64,000 bases of DNA from an uncultured Bacteroides sp. (GCA_905203765.1 CAJKXC010000007.1:15975-79974), one strand, 5' to 3'; counted from the first letter of the stretch, positions 8,422 to 18,556 are shown. A program made the numbers and translations. The notes: a model not told the origin generated them from the sequence alone.

Positions 8422-9912
8422 TTATTCAGTCACCTTAGAACAGAAGACTCCTTTACCTACCTGAGCAGTGCCGTTGTAGCCGGCACGTGTACCGATAATA
8501 GTAATTTTGTCACCCTCAACTAAATTAAGTGTCTCAAACTGTTTGCTTGCGCCGTTCCAGCCCGTGGCCAGACCATAGACATATACCGTACCGCTTTCAT
8601 CTACAATGTCAAAGTTGCCATAAGTAGTACTTGTGATATTCGATATCGCACCGGTCAATTGGTAATATTGTAAAGAGTTTTCTTCTGCTTCAAGGAATTC
8701 AGCCACAGTTACCGGAATCACACTTTTCACTTCCTCAATAGTAGCGTTCGTCATCTGTGCAGTTTCTTTATATTCGGCACGTGGACCCACGAGTGTTACA
8801 ACATCACCGACTTTGATACCCTTGTCAGCAAAACCATCAGCACCATAGATATACACTTCACCCGAGAAGTCCTTAATATAAATATTACCATATTTCTCGT
8901 TGGCAATCTGAGTTACAATTCCACTTACGCGGTATTGTGTCAAGCCCACTTCAGCAGCAATGAATTCCTCCACTGTGGCTTCAATGACAGAGCCCTTCTG
9001 TGAAAGTTCAGTCTTACTTGTGTATTCTTTTTTGCCATCAGTAGTACGGAATGTAATAGTTGTTGAGCGATCACCACCTTCGTTTTTAGCAGCACGGAAC
9101 TTCACACAAGCATCTGTACCTTTCTGGTCGATAGACTCAATAGACAACCATTCCTTAGCATCTTCCGGAATTTCTACAGAAACACCGTTACCTTTGGTGA
9201 TGAGGTATGCTTCAAAGATACCACCCTCCGGGAGAAGTACATCATTGTAAACAGAGTCAACCTTGATGAGCGATTTGTTGATGTTAAGCACAGTAACGTT
9301 CACCAGCTCAACAGTGGAACCGTAGGTCGTTTTCGGTCCCTGCACGGTTACTTCGTCACCTTCTTCCAGACCAAGGCTGGCAAAGTTCTTCTCAGCGCCC
9401 TTCGCATCTAAAGTGCCATAGATATAAATCGAACCGGTGGCATCTACCAAATCCCAGTTTCCGTATGTAGTATTGGAGATATTGGACACAACGCCGGTCA
9501 CTTTATAATTCTTCTTATCGGGACCGGCTATCACCTCGGCGCAAGTAGCTTCCGAAATAACCGGCAGACCTTGCATGATAGTCAGATACTGAGTTTCGTT
9601 GCCACTGGTCAACTTAAGTTCCGCCGAACGACCATCAATGGCTTCATCGGCAGAGAATGTGATGGTGCTTTCGCCTTGAGATCCTTGAGTAGTAGAGATG
9701 GCAAGCCAATCTGCTTTGTCGTTACCGGTGATTACCCAGTCAGCCTTCGATTCGATGGTGAGGGAAGCGCTACCTCCTTCTACCGGCAATGCAATATATG
9801 ATTGTGATACTTTCAAACCCGCCAAAGCTGCCGCATCATCGTCTGAGCAGCTTGTGAAAAGAGTCATCACAACAGCAAACGCTATAAAAATATAATTCTT
9901 CATATTCTTCAA
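8422..9912 (-). CDS. BACON and OB-fold-like repeat lipoprotein
   Basis: A 496-residue lipoprotein; the signal peptide ends in the lipobox LFTSC, followed by SDDDAAA. I read the order as BACON (about residues 35-115), OB-like module (about 120-210), a second BACON-like module (about 215-310), then two more OB-like modules. The three OB-like modules share the pattern 'Y.VTG.VSNI....YGN..I.D..G.VYIYG......EGD.VT..GPR..Y'. BACON modules in Bacteroides are proposed to bind carbohydrate or mucin. This and the OB modules suggest a surface-exposed ligand-binding protein; the ligand is unknown. It is 18 bases downstream of the Oar-like receptor on the same strand and is likely co-transcribed with it. 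Confidence 0.82.
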   Translation of the reverse strand: MKNMKNYIFIAFAVVMTLFTSCSDDDAAALAGLKVSQSYIALPVEGGSASLTIESKADWVITGNDKADWLAISTTQGSQGESTITFSADEAIDGRSAELKLTSGNETQYLTIMQGLPVISEATCAEVIAGPDKKNYKVTGVVSNISNTTYGNWDLVDATGSIYIYGTLDAKGAEKNFASLGLEEGDEVTVQGPKTTYGSTVELVNVTVLNINKSLIKVDSVYNDVLLPEGGIFEAYLITKGNGVSVEIPEDAKEWLSIESIDQKGTDACVKFRAAKNEGGDRSTTITFRTTDGKKEYTSKTELSQKGSVIEATVEEFIAAEVGLTQYRVSGIVTQIANEKYGNIYIKDFSGEVYIYGADGFADKGIKVGDVVTLVGPRAEYKETAQMTNATIEEVKSVIPVTVAEFLEAEENSLQYYQLTGAISNITSTTYGNFDIVDESGTVYVYGLATGWNGASKQFETLNLVEGDKITIIGTRAGYNGTAQVGKGVFCSKVTE

Positions 9913-9930
9913 TTATTCTTAAATTGATAA

Positions 9931-12900
9931 TCAGTTAAAACAATACTTAATGCCGATAGAAGCATACCAGCACTGACCAATAGAATGATTAAGTGTCCAA
10001 GTCTTCGTGTTACCATCTATCGACTTTGGAGTTGAGAACGTAGCTACACCGTCGGCATCTACACCTTCGTACTTCAAGATACGAGCATCGGAACCAATGG
10101 CGGGATTCAGATATTTGCTGACACCCCAACTGGAATTGAAGAAATTGAGCACGTTCTTCATGTCAAAGCTCAACTGCAATGTGTGTTTGGCACCAGCCAC
10201 GTTCAAGCTGAAGTCGTGCTTATAAGACAAGTCTATGCGGTGTACCCAAGGAGAATAAAGGCTGTTAGGTTCAGCATATTTACCTTGATTATTCTTCAGA
10301 TAAGAGTTACCGTGTACATAATCCATAAAGCGTGTCTTGTCATCCTCGCTAACGAAACGGAAAGATCCGTCTGCCACTTGCTTGTCGGTAGGAATATAAA
10401 CAGCATCGTAATTGTAACCATCACCGTTCATATCGTTGGCCAGCATATAAGAGTAATTATAGCCACCACGCCATGTCTCGTAAATCAAGCTATAGTGGTT
10501 GCCGCTCTTATCGTTGATGGTAGCACTGGCAATGAAACGATCCGGAGTAACATTAAGACCGTTGTGCAGACGGAAGTTGTTCACACCTTCGTAAGTAGAA
10601 AGGTAGTTAAGTACAGACGAAGCGTTAGAACCCGGAAGTGAAGTCACCTCTTTGGATACAGTATGTGTATAGGCAGCCATCAAATAAATCCATTCGGCAG
10701 GTCTTGCGTTCACAGTCATGCTCGTTGACCATCCGTAGCCGCGGCTCGTATTCTCAAGCATGTAGGCGCTGGGCAAATTCTTACCGGCTGCGTCGGTATA
10801 AGTAGCGTCAGAAGGGAAAACGGGACGGTTGTCAGCACCGTTGAAGCGGGTAAAGCCGCTGATATCCCTTTGGCTCCAATCCGTCAACATGGCTGCATTG
10901 ATAGTCTTGTTGAAGATTCCTTCTACTGTAACACTCAATGGGAATGACACAGGCACTGTATAATCTACTGCAATCGAAGTCTTCCAAACTTGTGGCATCT
11001 TAAAGTCAGGGTCAATACCACAAATAGATGAAGGAACGGTACCCTCTTCCGGTGTGATTGTCTGAGGATAACCCAAACTGTAAATCTTATCTTTCAGAGC
11101 TTCTGTAGAAAGAATGCCCCCCTTGAATTCATCCATTGTGAAGCCTCTATCTGCTGCATTTTTGGCATTGATCTGTGCCTGATATTGCACCATACCGCCA
11201 TTGGTAGGCATATTAGTAAAGAACACCAAAGGCAAACGTCCTGAGAACAAACCGGTACCACCACGTACCTTCAGGCTCTTGTCTCCCAATACATCCCAAG
11301 TGAAACCTACACGGGGAGAGATCGTCAATGAGCTTCCCGGCCATTTACCTGTATCAATATGGCGGCCGTTGTAGTCAAGATCAAGAATCGCATTGTTGGT
11401 CATCAAGTCACCATTATCAAAGAAGAGTCCATCGAAACGCAAACCTGCTGTAACCTTGAAATCAGTACGTACGTTCCATTCGTCTTGCAAATAGGCACCC
11501 AATTTACTAAATTGGACACGTGATGCCGGCTCGTTTTCACCATTATATCCGTATGTCAGACATACGATTTCCGGAGCGGCGCCTGAGAAGAAGTCGTCCA
11601 TGCTGGTATAGCGATAATATCCTGTTCCGTTACGGAGATACTGGTTGTCGGCCATTTGATGTTCATAGTTCAAACCTGCCATGATTTTATGGTTACCCAG
11701 ATAGTAGGTCACGTCATCCTTAATATTCCACACGGTGTTGTGAACAGCGTTGTTGTAAGTGAAAAGTTCCTCACCCAAAGAAATATAGTTCTGATCGTCC
11801 TTCAAGATGTCGATGAAAGGGAATACACTGGAGTTCGTACCACGCACGTCATCCAGCTTAGAGTATGTGGCCAATAATTGGTTTGACAAGTTATCTGATA
11901 AACGGCTATTGAGGTCAAAAGAGAAAGAATGTACCAAGTTGTCCGAAGAATACATGGAGTTGGCATAGGACATGGCATACTGTGAAGTACGACTGCCCGA
12001 CATACGTGTACCACCATCCATAGAGCTGGCGTTAGGAGCAAGCCAAACAGTGTTCTTGGTATAGTTGTAGCGCAAAGCCAAGTGATGGTTATTGGTAATG
12101 TTCCAGTCCAAACGAGCCAAGAGTTTGGAGTTCTTCGTATCAGACGGGAAACTTGTGAACGAACCGGTGTCATAGCCATATTTATCTTTTACGAAATCGG
12201 ATACCCGTTGCAGGTCGGCAACAGTAGCACGTGACAAGAAGGCATCCGGATCGGCAACACCATCTTCCGAGGCACGCCAACGGTTAGCGATGGTAGGAGT
12301 CTTTTGCAACTCACCGTTCGCAAAGAAAAAGAGTTTGTTCTTTATGATAGGGCCACCTATTGTGAAACCGTAGGTAGTAGATTGGTCTTTCTCGCGAGCA
12401 CCGGCTATGGTTTCACGGTCAACGGCATCGCCGCGCATATTTTCATTTTGGTGGTAAATATAAGCCGTACCTTTATAAGTATTAGTACCCGATTTGGTAA
12501 TGGCATTTATACCACCTCCGATGAAGTTAGTCTGGCGTACATCAAATGGAGAGATAACCACCTGAATTTCGTCAATTGCCTCGATAGATACAGGATTACC
12601 GCCACCGGGCAAGTTGGAGCTCAAACCGAAGTTGTTGTTGAAGTTGGCACCATCAATTGTGAAATTGGCAGTACGACCGTCAGATCCTGCAAACGACATT
12701 CCGTTGCCACCATAAGCAGATAAACGAGAATAGTCGGTAATACTACGGCTTACAGAAGGCATGTTCACAATCTGAGTATTGGAAATATTGGTTGTTGCTC
12801 CAGTCTTCTCGGTAGAGAACTTCGTTTTTTGAGCTGTAACCACTACTTCCTGAAGAAGTTCGGAAGACTCACCCAATTGCGCATCTATATTATAAACTTC

Positions 12901-13200
12901 ACCCAATTGAAGAGTTACCTCCTTAAACACCTGGGTCTGAAATCCAATATAGGATATACTTACCGTATAAGGGCCGCCTGAACGCATACCTTGAATAGTA
13001 TAACGTCCGTCCACATTCGTAATGGCTCCATACATGGTACCAGAAGGTACATGGACGGCCTGCACCGTAGCGCCGATGATGGCCTCTTTGTTCGTGTCTG
13101 TCACCTTACCAGCTATTGTAGCTGTGGTAACCTGTGCATTGACAGTTACTGCAATCACTAACATGATTGCCGATAAAAAGGATCGCATTCTTTTCATCAT
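9931..13200 (-). CDS. Oar-like TonB-dependent outer-membrane receptor
   Basis: 1089 residues. The signal peptide ends near VTVNAQ. A carboxypeptidase-regulatory-like domain follows (TATIAGKVTDTNKEAIIGATV, residues about 25-105), then a plug with VVVTAQKTKFSTEKTGATTNIS and a long beta-barrel ending ASIGIKYCFN. The body resembles the Oar group rather than classical SusC. Receptors of this kind import or display ligands using TonB energy; the substrate is unknown. The partner gene is a BACON lipoprotein rather than a SusD. Its promoter lies at 13248-13277 with a leader of about 43 bases. Confidence 0.85.
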   Translation of the reverse strand: MMKRMRSFLSAIMLVIAVTVNAQVTTATIAGKVTDTNKEAIIGATVQAVHVPSGTMYGAITNVDGRYTIQGMRSGGPYTVSISYIGFQTQVFKEVTLQLGEVYNIDAQLGESSELLQEVVVTAQKTKFSTEKTGATTNISNTQIVNMPSVSRSITDYSRLSAYGGNGMSFAGSDGRTANFTIDGANFNNNFGLSSNLPGGGNPVSIEAIDEIQVVISPFDVRQTNFIGGGINAITKSGTNTYKGTAYIYHQNENMRGDAVDRETIAGAREKDQSTTYGFTIGGPIIKNKLFFFANGELQKTPTIANRWRASEDGVADPDAFLSRATVADLQRVSDFVKDKYGYDTGSFTSFPSDTKNSKLLARLDWNITNNHHLALRYNYTKNTVWLAPNASSMDGGTRMSGSRTSQYAMSYANSMYSSDNLVHSFSFDLNSRLSDNLSNQLLATYSKLDDVRGTNSSVFPFIDILKDDQNYISLGEELFTYNNAVHNTVWNIKDDVTYYLGNHKIMAGLNYEHQMADNQYLRNGTGYYRYTSMDDFFSGAAPEIVCLTYGYNGENEPASRVQFSKLGAYLQDEWNVRTDFKVTAGLRFDGLFFDNGDLMTNNAILDLDYNGRHIDTGKWPGSSLTISPRVGFTWDVLGDKSLKVRGGTGLFSGRLPLVFFTNMPTNGGMVQYQAQINAKNAADRGFTMDEFKGGILSTEALKDKIYSLGYPQTITPEEGTVPSSICGIDPDFKMPQVWKTSIAVDYTVPVSFPLSVTVEGIFNKTINAAMLTDWSQRDISGFTRFNGADNRPVFPSDATYTDAAGKNLPSAYMLENTSRGYGWSTSMTVNARPAEWIYLMAAYTHTVSKEVTSLPGSNASSVLNYLSTYEGVNNFRLHNGLNVTPDRFIASATINDKSGNHYSLIYETWRGGYNYSYMLANDMNGDGYNYDAVYIPTDKQVADGSFRFVSEDDKTRFMDYVHGNSYLKNNQGKYAEPNSLYSPWVHRIDLSYKHDFSLNVAGAKHTLQLSFDMKNVLNFFNSSWGVSKYLNPAIGSDARILKYEGVDADGVATFSTPKSIDGNTKTWTLNHSIGQCWYASIGIKYCFN

Positions 13201-13247
13201 AATTGATTTGATTAATTAAACGAAATTTTATATTATTTTTGCATCGG

Positions 13248-13277
13248 CAAAAGTAGTAAATTACTGCCAAATACAAA
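13248..13277 (-). promoter_or_regulatory. Promoter of the Oar/BACON pair
   Basis: On the minus strand TACTTTTG (13255-13248) is preceded by TTTG (13277-13274) at an 18-base spacing. It fits the Bacteroides consensus and predicts transcription start near 13243. Confidence 0.65.
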
Positions 13278-13484
13278 CTACAAAAATGCTACATTTATCA
13301 CATAATGATATTTTTTCTGTGTGGTGAAGAGTTTCCGAAGCTATAATTCGGTCTCTTCATCACCTAATTTAGAATAACTCAAAGAGAGCTATGCTGCATT
13401 TTTCTCATTTTCAGGGAACATTTCCCCCATCATTTTGTATGGGTGAACCTTTTTCCTAAAGCCAATACAGATGGGACGACAAAG

Positions 13485-13550
13485 TAGGGAGAAAATATTG
13501 CCCTATTGGGAAAATATTTTTTCCCAGTTAGGAAAAAATTATTAGAGTGT
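13485..13550. repeat. Array E: three A/T-rich 22-base units (weaker)
   Basis: Three in-phase 22-base units start at 13485, 13507 and 13529. Units 1 and 2 have GGG...A/T-rich...CCC dyads (GGGAGAAAATATTGCCC and GGGAAAATATTTTTTCCC); unit 3 keeps the left half only. A related dyad, GGGAACATTTCCC, lies upstream at 13414-13426, out of phase. The array lies in the 455-base gap between the Oar gene start and the ettA end, 3' of ettA. The rest of the gap, apart from the Oar promoter and the ettA terminator, shows nothing clear. Confidence 0.5.
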
Positions 13551-13577
13551 AGCTCGCAATTTGATATATTTTTGCAG

Positions 13578-13607
13578 AAAAAAAGCTCCGTATAGTCTAC
13601 GGAGCTT
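13578..13607 (-). terminator. ettA terminator
   Basis: AAGCTCCGTA (13583-13592) and its complement (13598-13607) enclose a 5-base loop. On the minus strand the hairpin is followed by seven T residues (A7 at 13578-13584 on plus). Confidence 0.88.
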
Positions 13608-13655
13608 GCACATTATTAGGATATAGAAGAATTAGCTTTCTATTTATCGCTTAAA

Positions 13656-15353
13656 TTAATCATTTATTAGCTTTCTATAACGTACGCGAGTAGGCTCTTC
13701 TTTGCCCAAACGCTTCTGTTTGTTTTCTTCATACTCCGAATAAGAGCCTTCGAAGAAGAACACATTAGAATCGCCTTCGAATGCCAGGATATGAGTACAG
13801 ATACGGTCGAGGAACCAACGGTCGTGGCTGATAACGACAGCACACCCGGCAAAGTCTTCCAAACCTTCTTCGAGAGCACGGAGCGTATTTACGTCGATAT
13901 CGTTGGTAGGCTCGTCGAGAAGCAGCACATTGCCTTCTTCCTTCAGGCAGAGAGCCAGGTGCAAGCGGTTGCGCTCACCACCGGAGAGTACGCCGCAGAG
14001 TTTTTCCTGATCGGCACCCGAGAAGTTGAAACGTGACAGGTAAGCACGGGCATTGATGTCCCGTCCGCCCATGCGGATAAGGTCGTTGCCACCGGAGATA
14101 ACCTGATAGACACTCTTATTGGGATCAATATCCTTATGCTGCTGGTCCACATAAGCCACCTTTACGGTTTCCCCTACTTCAAACTCACCTTTATCTACGG
14201 TTTCCAAACCCATGATAAGACGGAAAAGAGTCGTTTTACCGGCACCGTTAGGGCCGATAATACCTACAATGCCGTTAGGCGGAAGCATAAAGTTGAGGTC
14301 GTCGAACAGCAATTTGTCTCCGAATGCTTTTGCCACATGCTTGGCTTCGATAACCTTGTTGCCCAGACGAGGCCCGTTGGGGATGAAGATTTCCAACCTC
14401 TCTTCCTTCTCCTTCACATCTTCATTCAGCAACTTGTCATAGGAGTTCAGACGGGCTTTACCCTTTGCCTGACGAGCCTTAGGCGCCATACGCACCCAGT
14501 CCAACTCGCGTTCCAACGTCTTGCGGCGCTTGCTGGCAGTCTTTTCTTCCATCTCCATACGCTTGGTTTTCTGTTCCAGCCAACTGGAGTAGTTACCCTT
14601 CCAGGGGATACCTTCGCCACGGTCCAGTTCGAGAATCCAGCCGGCTACGTGGTCGAGGAAGTAACGGTCGTGCGTCACGGCAATCACCGTACCTTCGTAC
14701 TGCTGCAAATGTTGCTCCAGCCAGTCGATGGATTCGGCATCGAGGTGGTTGGTAGGCTCATCGAGCAGCAATACATCGGGCTTCTGTAACAACAGCCGGC
14801 AGAGGGCTACACGGCGGCGTTCACCACCGGAAAGATGTTCTACCGATTGGTCTTCGGGCGGACAGCGAAGGGCGTCCATAGCACGCTCCAACTTACTGTC
14901 GAGGTTCCAGGCATCAGTAGCATCGATGATATCCTGCAACTCGCCCTGGCGGGAGAAGAGTTTATCCATCTTATCCTGGTCTTCATAATACTCGGGCAAG
15001 CCGAACTTCTGATTGATTTCTTCGTATTCTGCCAGTGCATCCACAATAGGCTGCACGCCTTCCATCACGATTTCTTTTACTGTTTTTGTGGGGTCAAGGT
15101 ATGGTTCCTGAGCCAGATATCCCACTGAATATCCCGGTGAGAACACCACTTCGCCCTGATAGGATTTATCCAACCCGGCGATAATCTTCAGCAAGGTTGA
15201 CTTACCCGAACCATTCAAACCGATGATACCGATTTTCGCTCCATAGAAGAACGAGAGGTAGATATTCTTCAATATCTGCTTGTTGTTCTGCTGGATGGTC
15301 TTGTTCAGCCCTACCATAGAAAAGATAATTTTCTTATCGTCTACTGTTGCCAT
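13656..15353 (-). CDS. ettA: ABC-F translation factor EttA
   Basis: 565 residues with two ABC ATPase domains joined by a charged linker, and no membrane segments. Domain 1 has GLNGSGKST, LSGGERRRVALCR and LLLDEPTNHLD; domain 2 has GPNGAGKTT, LSGGERNRLHLAL and LLLDEPTNDID. The ARM insert and the (KR)-rich linker resemble EttA, which gates entry into translation elongation according to ADP/ATP ratio. The frame extends to 15431, but a strong promoter at 15407-15436 would place transcription start near 15402. The ATG at 15353 (MATVDDKKIIFSM) is therefore chosen; it also matches the usual family start. Confidence 0.93.
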   Translation of the reverse strand: MATVDDKKIIFSMVGLNKTIQQNNKQILKNIYLSFFYGAKIGIIGLNGSGKSTLLKIIAGLDKSYQGEVVFSPGYSVGYLAQEPYLDPTKTVKEIVMEGVQPIVDALAEYEEINQKFGLPEYYEDQDKMDKLFSRQGELQDIIDATDAWNLDSKLERAMDALRCPPEDQSVEHLSGGERRRVALCRLLLQKPDVLLLDEPTNHLDAESIDWLEQHLQQYEGTVIAVTHDRYFLDHVAGWILELDRGEGIPWKGNYSSWLEQKTKRMEMEEKTASKRRKTLERELDWVRMAPKARQAKGKARLNSYDKLLNEDVKEKEERLEIFIPNGPRLGNKVIEAKHVAKAFGDKLLFDDLNFMLPPNGIVGIIGPNGAGKTTLFRLIMGLETVDKGEFEVGETVKVAYVDQQHKDIDPNKSVYQVISGGNDLIRMGGRDINARAYLSRFNFSGADQEKLCGVLSGGERNRLHLALCLKEEGNVLLLDEPTNDIDVNTLRALEEGLEDFAGCAVVISHDRWFLDRICTHILAFEGDSNVFFFEGSYSEYEENKQKRLGKEEPTRVRYRKLIND

Positions 15354-15406
15354 AAAATTTAAACTGTATATATTAATAATGTATATCCGAAAGTGAAATT
15401 TGTCTG

Positions 15407-15436
15407 CAAAGATAGTGTAATTTGGACGCAATGCAA
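15407..15436 (-). promoter_or_regulatory. ettA promoter
   Basis: On the minus strand TATCTTTG (15414-15407) lies 19 bases from TTG (15436-15434). It places the mRNA start downstream of the longer in-frame ATG and decides the ettA start. Confidence 0.7.
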
Positions 15437-15586
15437 TTAAAGTTCCTTGAAATTATGCGCCCCCGACATGAGCTGCCATTTCTTCAAAATGCAGTTTTAT
15501 CCGTCAATATTAGTAAAATAATAAAAAATCAAATGCAAATAATTCATATTTACTGTTTTAAATTTCCCATTATCACTTTTTATCCA

Positions 15587-15594
15587 TACTTTTG
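15587..15594 (+). promoter_or_regulatory. -7 box of the hybrid histidine kinase gene
   Basis: TACTTTTG, 73 bases before the ATG at 15668, giving a leader of about 69 bases. With the ettA promoter it fills the 314-base divergent gap; nothing else was seen there. Confidence 0.55.
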
Positions 15595-15667
15595 TGAAAA
15601 TATATTTTCCGGCAAAGCCTAAGCAGAAAACAACAAAGCATTATACGCCCCTATAAATGAGCAAACG

Positions 15668-18394
15668 ATGAGACCAACAGAAGCAACGCCTCAACCGGAT
15701 ACAGAGATATCCAGTGAGCAAGAGATAGCCAGACTTATCCAGGAACACACCCTGTTCACAGAAAGTATATACGCTCGTCTTCCGATAGGGATTGAGATTT
15801 ATGACGCCAAAGGAGTATTGCGAAGTATAAATAACTATGCATTGAAAATATATGGCGTAGAAGACCGCAACACAGTAATAGGCACAGTCAACCTTTTCAA
15901 CAGTCCTTATGTGGACGATGAACTCAGAGTCAAAATTCAATCCGGAGAAGATATCAATCTGGAATTTGAATATGACTTTGACCGGATAAAGGACAACGCA
16001 TACTTCACGACCCAACACAAAGACACTATTATATATAAAGTCCACATAGTTCCTGTCAATGACAAAGCAGGAGCTATCATCGGACACATCCTGATGACCA
16101 ACGACGTGACGGACGAAAAAGAAGCCGAATACCATACGGAAGAAGACAAAAAGAATCTGGAAATGGCTATGCAGGCTGCCAATATGGCGTCATGGGTATA
16201 TGACATACGGAAGAAGGAGTTCAGCCCGCTCTATGGAGACGCGATTGTGAAAGGTCCCATGTCGTTGGAAGAAGTGCAAAGGATATTGCATCCGAAAGAT
16301 GAAGCCCAGTTGATGAACTTGTTCTCGCAACTGGCAAACAAGGAAGTACAGCAAGGACAGATCACACTGCGCTTCTACAACGAAGAAGAGGAGCAATACC
16401 ACTATTATGAAAGCAGAATGCGGCTTTCATCCGAACATTTCGGGAAACTGCTGATCATCGGAACCCAGATGGACGTGACGGAGAAGTACCAAATGGCAAA
16501 GAAGACACAGGACCTGCTTGCCCAACGCGAGCTTGCCATGCAGGTAAGTAATATCATTCATTGGGACTTTGATGTACGCACCCAGAAGTTCAGGTCATAC
16601 CACGATCCCATCAATGATTATGCCAGCGACCAGGCGTTGCCGTTCGAGAAGTATATAGACGTTATACATCCCGAAGACCGCTCCTACTCCTACGACGCCG
16701 TGCAAGTCATGCTGATGGGAGAAGACCGGACGATTGACTTCACCTGCCGTATGCAAACCAAATACGACGAAACGTGGCAATATTGCAATATCATAGGAGT
16801 CCCCTTCGAACGGGATGAGAACGGTAGCATCACGCGCTTCACCGGTTTCCGGCAAAACATCTCCAAGCTCCACCAGTTGAATACGGAACTAAAGGAGAGA
16901 AACTACAAGATGGAGCTGACTTTTAAGACTGCCGGCATATCCTATTGGGACTTCGACGCCAAGAGCAGCCTCTTCAAATCATTCAATGATCCGATAAACG
17001 ACTTCAATGCCGAGAAGCCCGTCACCCCCGAAGAATATCTGAAAATAACACTTCCCGGCGACGTCCCGATCCTGCGCGAGAAACTGGATCATATGCTTCG
17101 CGGAGTAGACGAGGAACTTAATTTTCAATACCACTCCAAAACCAAATGGCACGATGACTGGCAAAGCATGATAGTGACAGGCATTCCGGTGGAAAGGAAC
17201 AAACAAGGGCGCGTAATCCGCTATACAGGCATCAAGTTCAACAACACCAAATGGGAGAAGATGGCCCAGGAGTTGAAGGAACTGAAAGAAAAGGCAGAGC
17301 TTTCCGACCGCCTCAAGTCGGCTTTCCTTGCCAACATGAGCCACGAGATACGTACCCCGTTGAATGCCATCGTAGGCTTCTCGGAACTGATGGTGAACTG
17401 TGAAGACCAGAGTGAAAAAGAAGAATACATGGACATCATCCAGGCAAACAACGAAATGTTGCTGAACCTGATAAACGATATCCTCGACTTGTCCAAGATA
17501 GAATCGGGAATCCTTGAACGGAAAAGGGAAATATTCAATCTCTCCAAAGTGTGCAATGAACTGTATGCAATGATCCAGCCTAAAATCACCAGTCCGGACA
17601 TTGAATTCATTGTAGACAACCCCAGCCAGAACTGCTGGATTTACCTGGACAGAAACCGCCTCAAACAAGTATGGACCAATTTCCTCACCAATGCAGTGAA
17701 GCATACGCGGTCGGGACATATCAAGATGGGATATTCCGTCGGACAGAAATCCATCCGGTTCTATGTAGAAGATACCGGCACCGGCATTCCAGTGGAATTG
17801 CAGGGCAGAGTGTTCGGCCGTTTCCAGAAGCTCAATGAGTTTGCACAAGGCACGGGATTAGGACTCGCCATTTCGCGCGCCATCATCGAAGCTGCCGGCG
17901 GAGAGGTAGGCTTCAAATCCACTCCCGACGTAGGTTCCATCTTCTGGGCAACAGTACCCTGCGAAATCAGCGCACAAGACAGTAATGAGTCATCCGACTC
18001 TCCCTCTCCCGGTCAGAACCCCATTCTGGCCGCAACCCAGGGAAAGGTTCTGAATATCCTGGTTGCCGAGGACAATGCAAGCAACTATTCACTGGTGCAG
18101 CATATCCTCAAAGACCATAACCTGACGTGGGTGCAAAACGGCGTAGATGCCGTCAATGAAATACAAGAAAGGAATTATGACCTTGTTTTCATGGATATAA
18201 AAATGCCTATTATGGATGGTTTGGAAGCAACCCGGAGAATCAGAGAGTTCAACAAAGAAATCCCTATCATTGCACTTACCGCCAATGCATTCGACTCCGA
18301 CAGAACTGCCGCCACAAATGCAGGATGCAATGCGTTCCTTACCAAGCCCTTGAAAAGAAGTCAATTAATGGATGTTTTCTCAAAGAAATGGTAA
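15668..18394 (+). CDS. Multi-PAS hybrid sensor histidine kinase/response regulator
   Basis: 908 residues without a signal peptide or obvious TM helix, so probably cytoplasmic. Four PAS-like modules fill residues about 30-530; the last three are clearly repeated (W.FD...K.F......IND.......EYL..IHPED). HisKA follows with FLANMSHEIRTPLN (phospho-acceptor His559), then HATPase_c (RVFGRFQKL, GTGLGLAISR). A C-terminal receiver domain has ILVAEDN, phospho-acceptor Asp843 in VFMDIKMP, and Lys in FLTKPLKR. There is no DNA-binding output domain, so it probably passes phosphate to an unlinked regulator or acts through protein contacts. The signal is unknown; no two-component partner lies beside it. Confidence 0.92.
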   Translation: MRPTEATPQPDTEISSEQEIARLIQEHTLFTESIYARLPIGIEIYDAKGVLRSINNYALKIYGVEDRNTVIGTVNLFNSPYVDDELRVKIQSGEDINLEFEYDFDRIKDNAYFTTQHKDTIIYKVHIVPVNDKAGAIIGHILMTNDVTDEKEAEYHTEEDKKNLEMAMQAANMASWVYDIRKKEFSPLYGDAIVKGPMSLEEVQRILHPKDEAQLMNLFSQLANKEVQQGQITLRFYNEEEEQYHYYESRMRLSSEHFGKLLIIGTQMDVTEKYQMAKKTQDLLAQRELAMQVSNIIHWDFDVRTQKFRSYHDPINDYASDQALPFEKYIDVIHPEDRSYSYDAVQVMLMGEDRTIDFTCRMQTKYDETWQYCNIIGVPFERDENGSITRFTGFRQNISKLHQLNTELKERNYKMELTFKTAGISYWDFDAKSSLFKSFNDPINDFNAEKPVTPEEYLKITLPGDVPILREKLDHMLRGVDEELNFQYHSKTKWHDDWQSMIVTGIPVERNKQGRVIRYTGIKFNNTKWEKMAQELKELKEKAELSDRLKSAFLANMSHEIRTPLNAIVGFSELMVNCEDQSEKEEYMDIIQANNEMLLNLINDILDLSKIESGILERKREIFNLSKVCNELYAMIQPKITSPDIEFIVDNPSQNCWIYLDRNRLKQVWTNFLTNAVKHTRSGHIKMGYSVGQKSIRFYVEDTGTGIPVELQGRVFGRFQKLNEFAQGTGLGLAISRAIIEAAGGEVGFKSTPDVGSIFWATVPCEISAQDSNESSDSPSPGQNPILAATQGKVLNILVAEDNASNYSLVQHILKDHNLTWVQNGVDAVNEIQERNYDLVFMDIKMPIMDGLEATRRIREFNKEIPIIALTANAFDSDRTAATNAGCNAFLTKPLKRSQLMDVFSKKW

Positions 18395-18417
18395 GCGATT
18401 TAAACCGCATTTCATAA

Positions 18418-18447
18418 CTTTTTAAGCTCCGATAAGAGTTTAAAAAG
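18418..18447. terminator. Possible terminator hairpin after the hybrid kinase
   Basis: CTTTTTAAGCTC and GAGTTTAAAAAG form a 12-base stem with one G-T pair and a 6-base loop, 24 bases after the kinase stop. There is no T tract after the right arm, so efficiency is doubtful. Confidence 0.4.
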
Positions 18448-18500
18448 AGCATAGGAAAATAAAAAAGCATAGGATTGTAATAGAAAAATGCAGAAAACAC

Positions 18501-18530
18501 TTGCATCTTCAGAAAAAGTCTCTATCTTTG
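18501..18530 (+). promoter_or_regulatory. Promoter of tRNA-Lys
   Basis: TTGC at 18501-18504 and TATCTTTG at 18523-18530, spaced by 18 bases, lie about 27 bases before the tRNA 5' end. Confidence 0.65.
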
Positions 18531-18556
18531 CACCCGCTTAACAGCAAACAAGGTCT

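Noticed and set aside
13567..13574. Plus-strand TATTTTTG box near the ettA terminator
   Set aside because: No plus-strand gene follows before 15668 and no -33 element is clear; probably chance in A/T-rich DNA.
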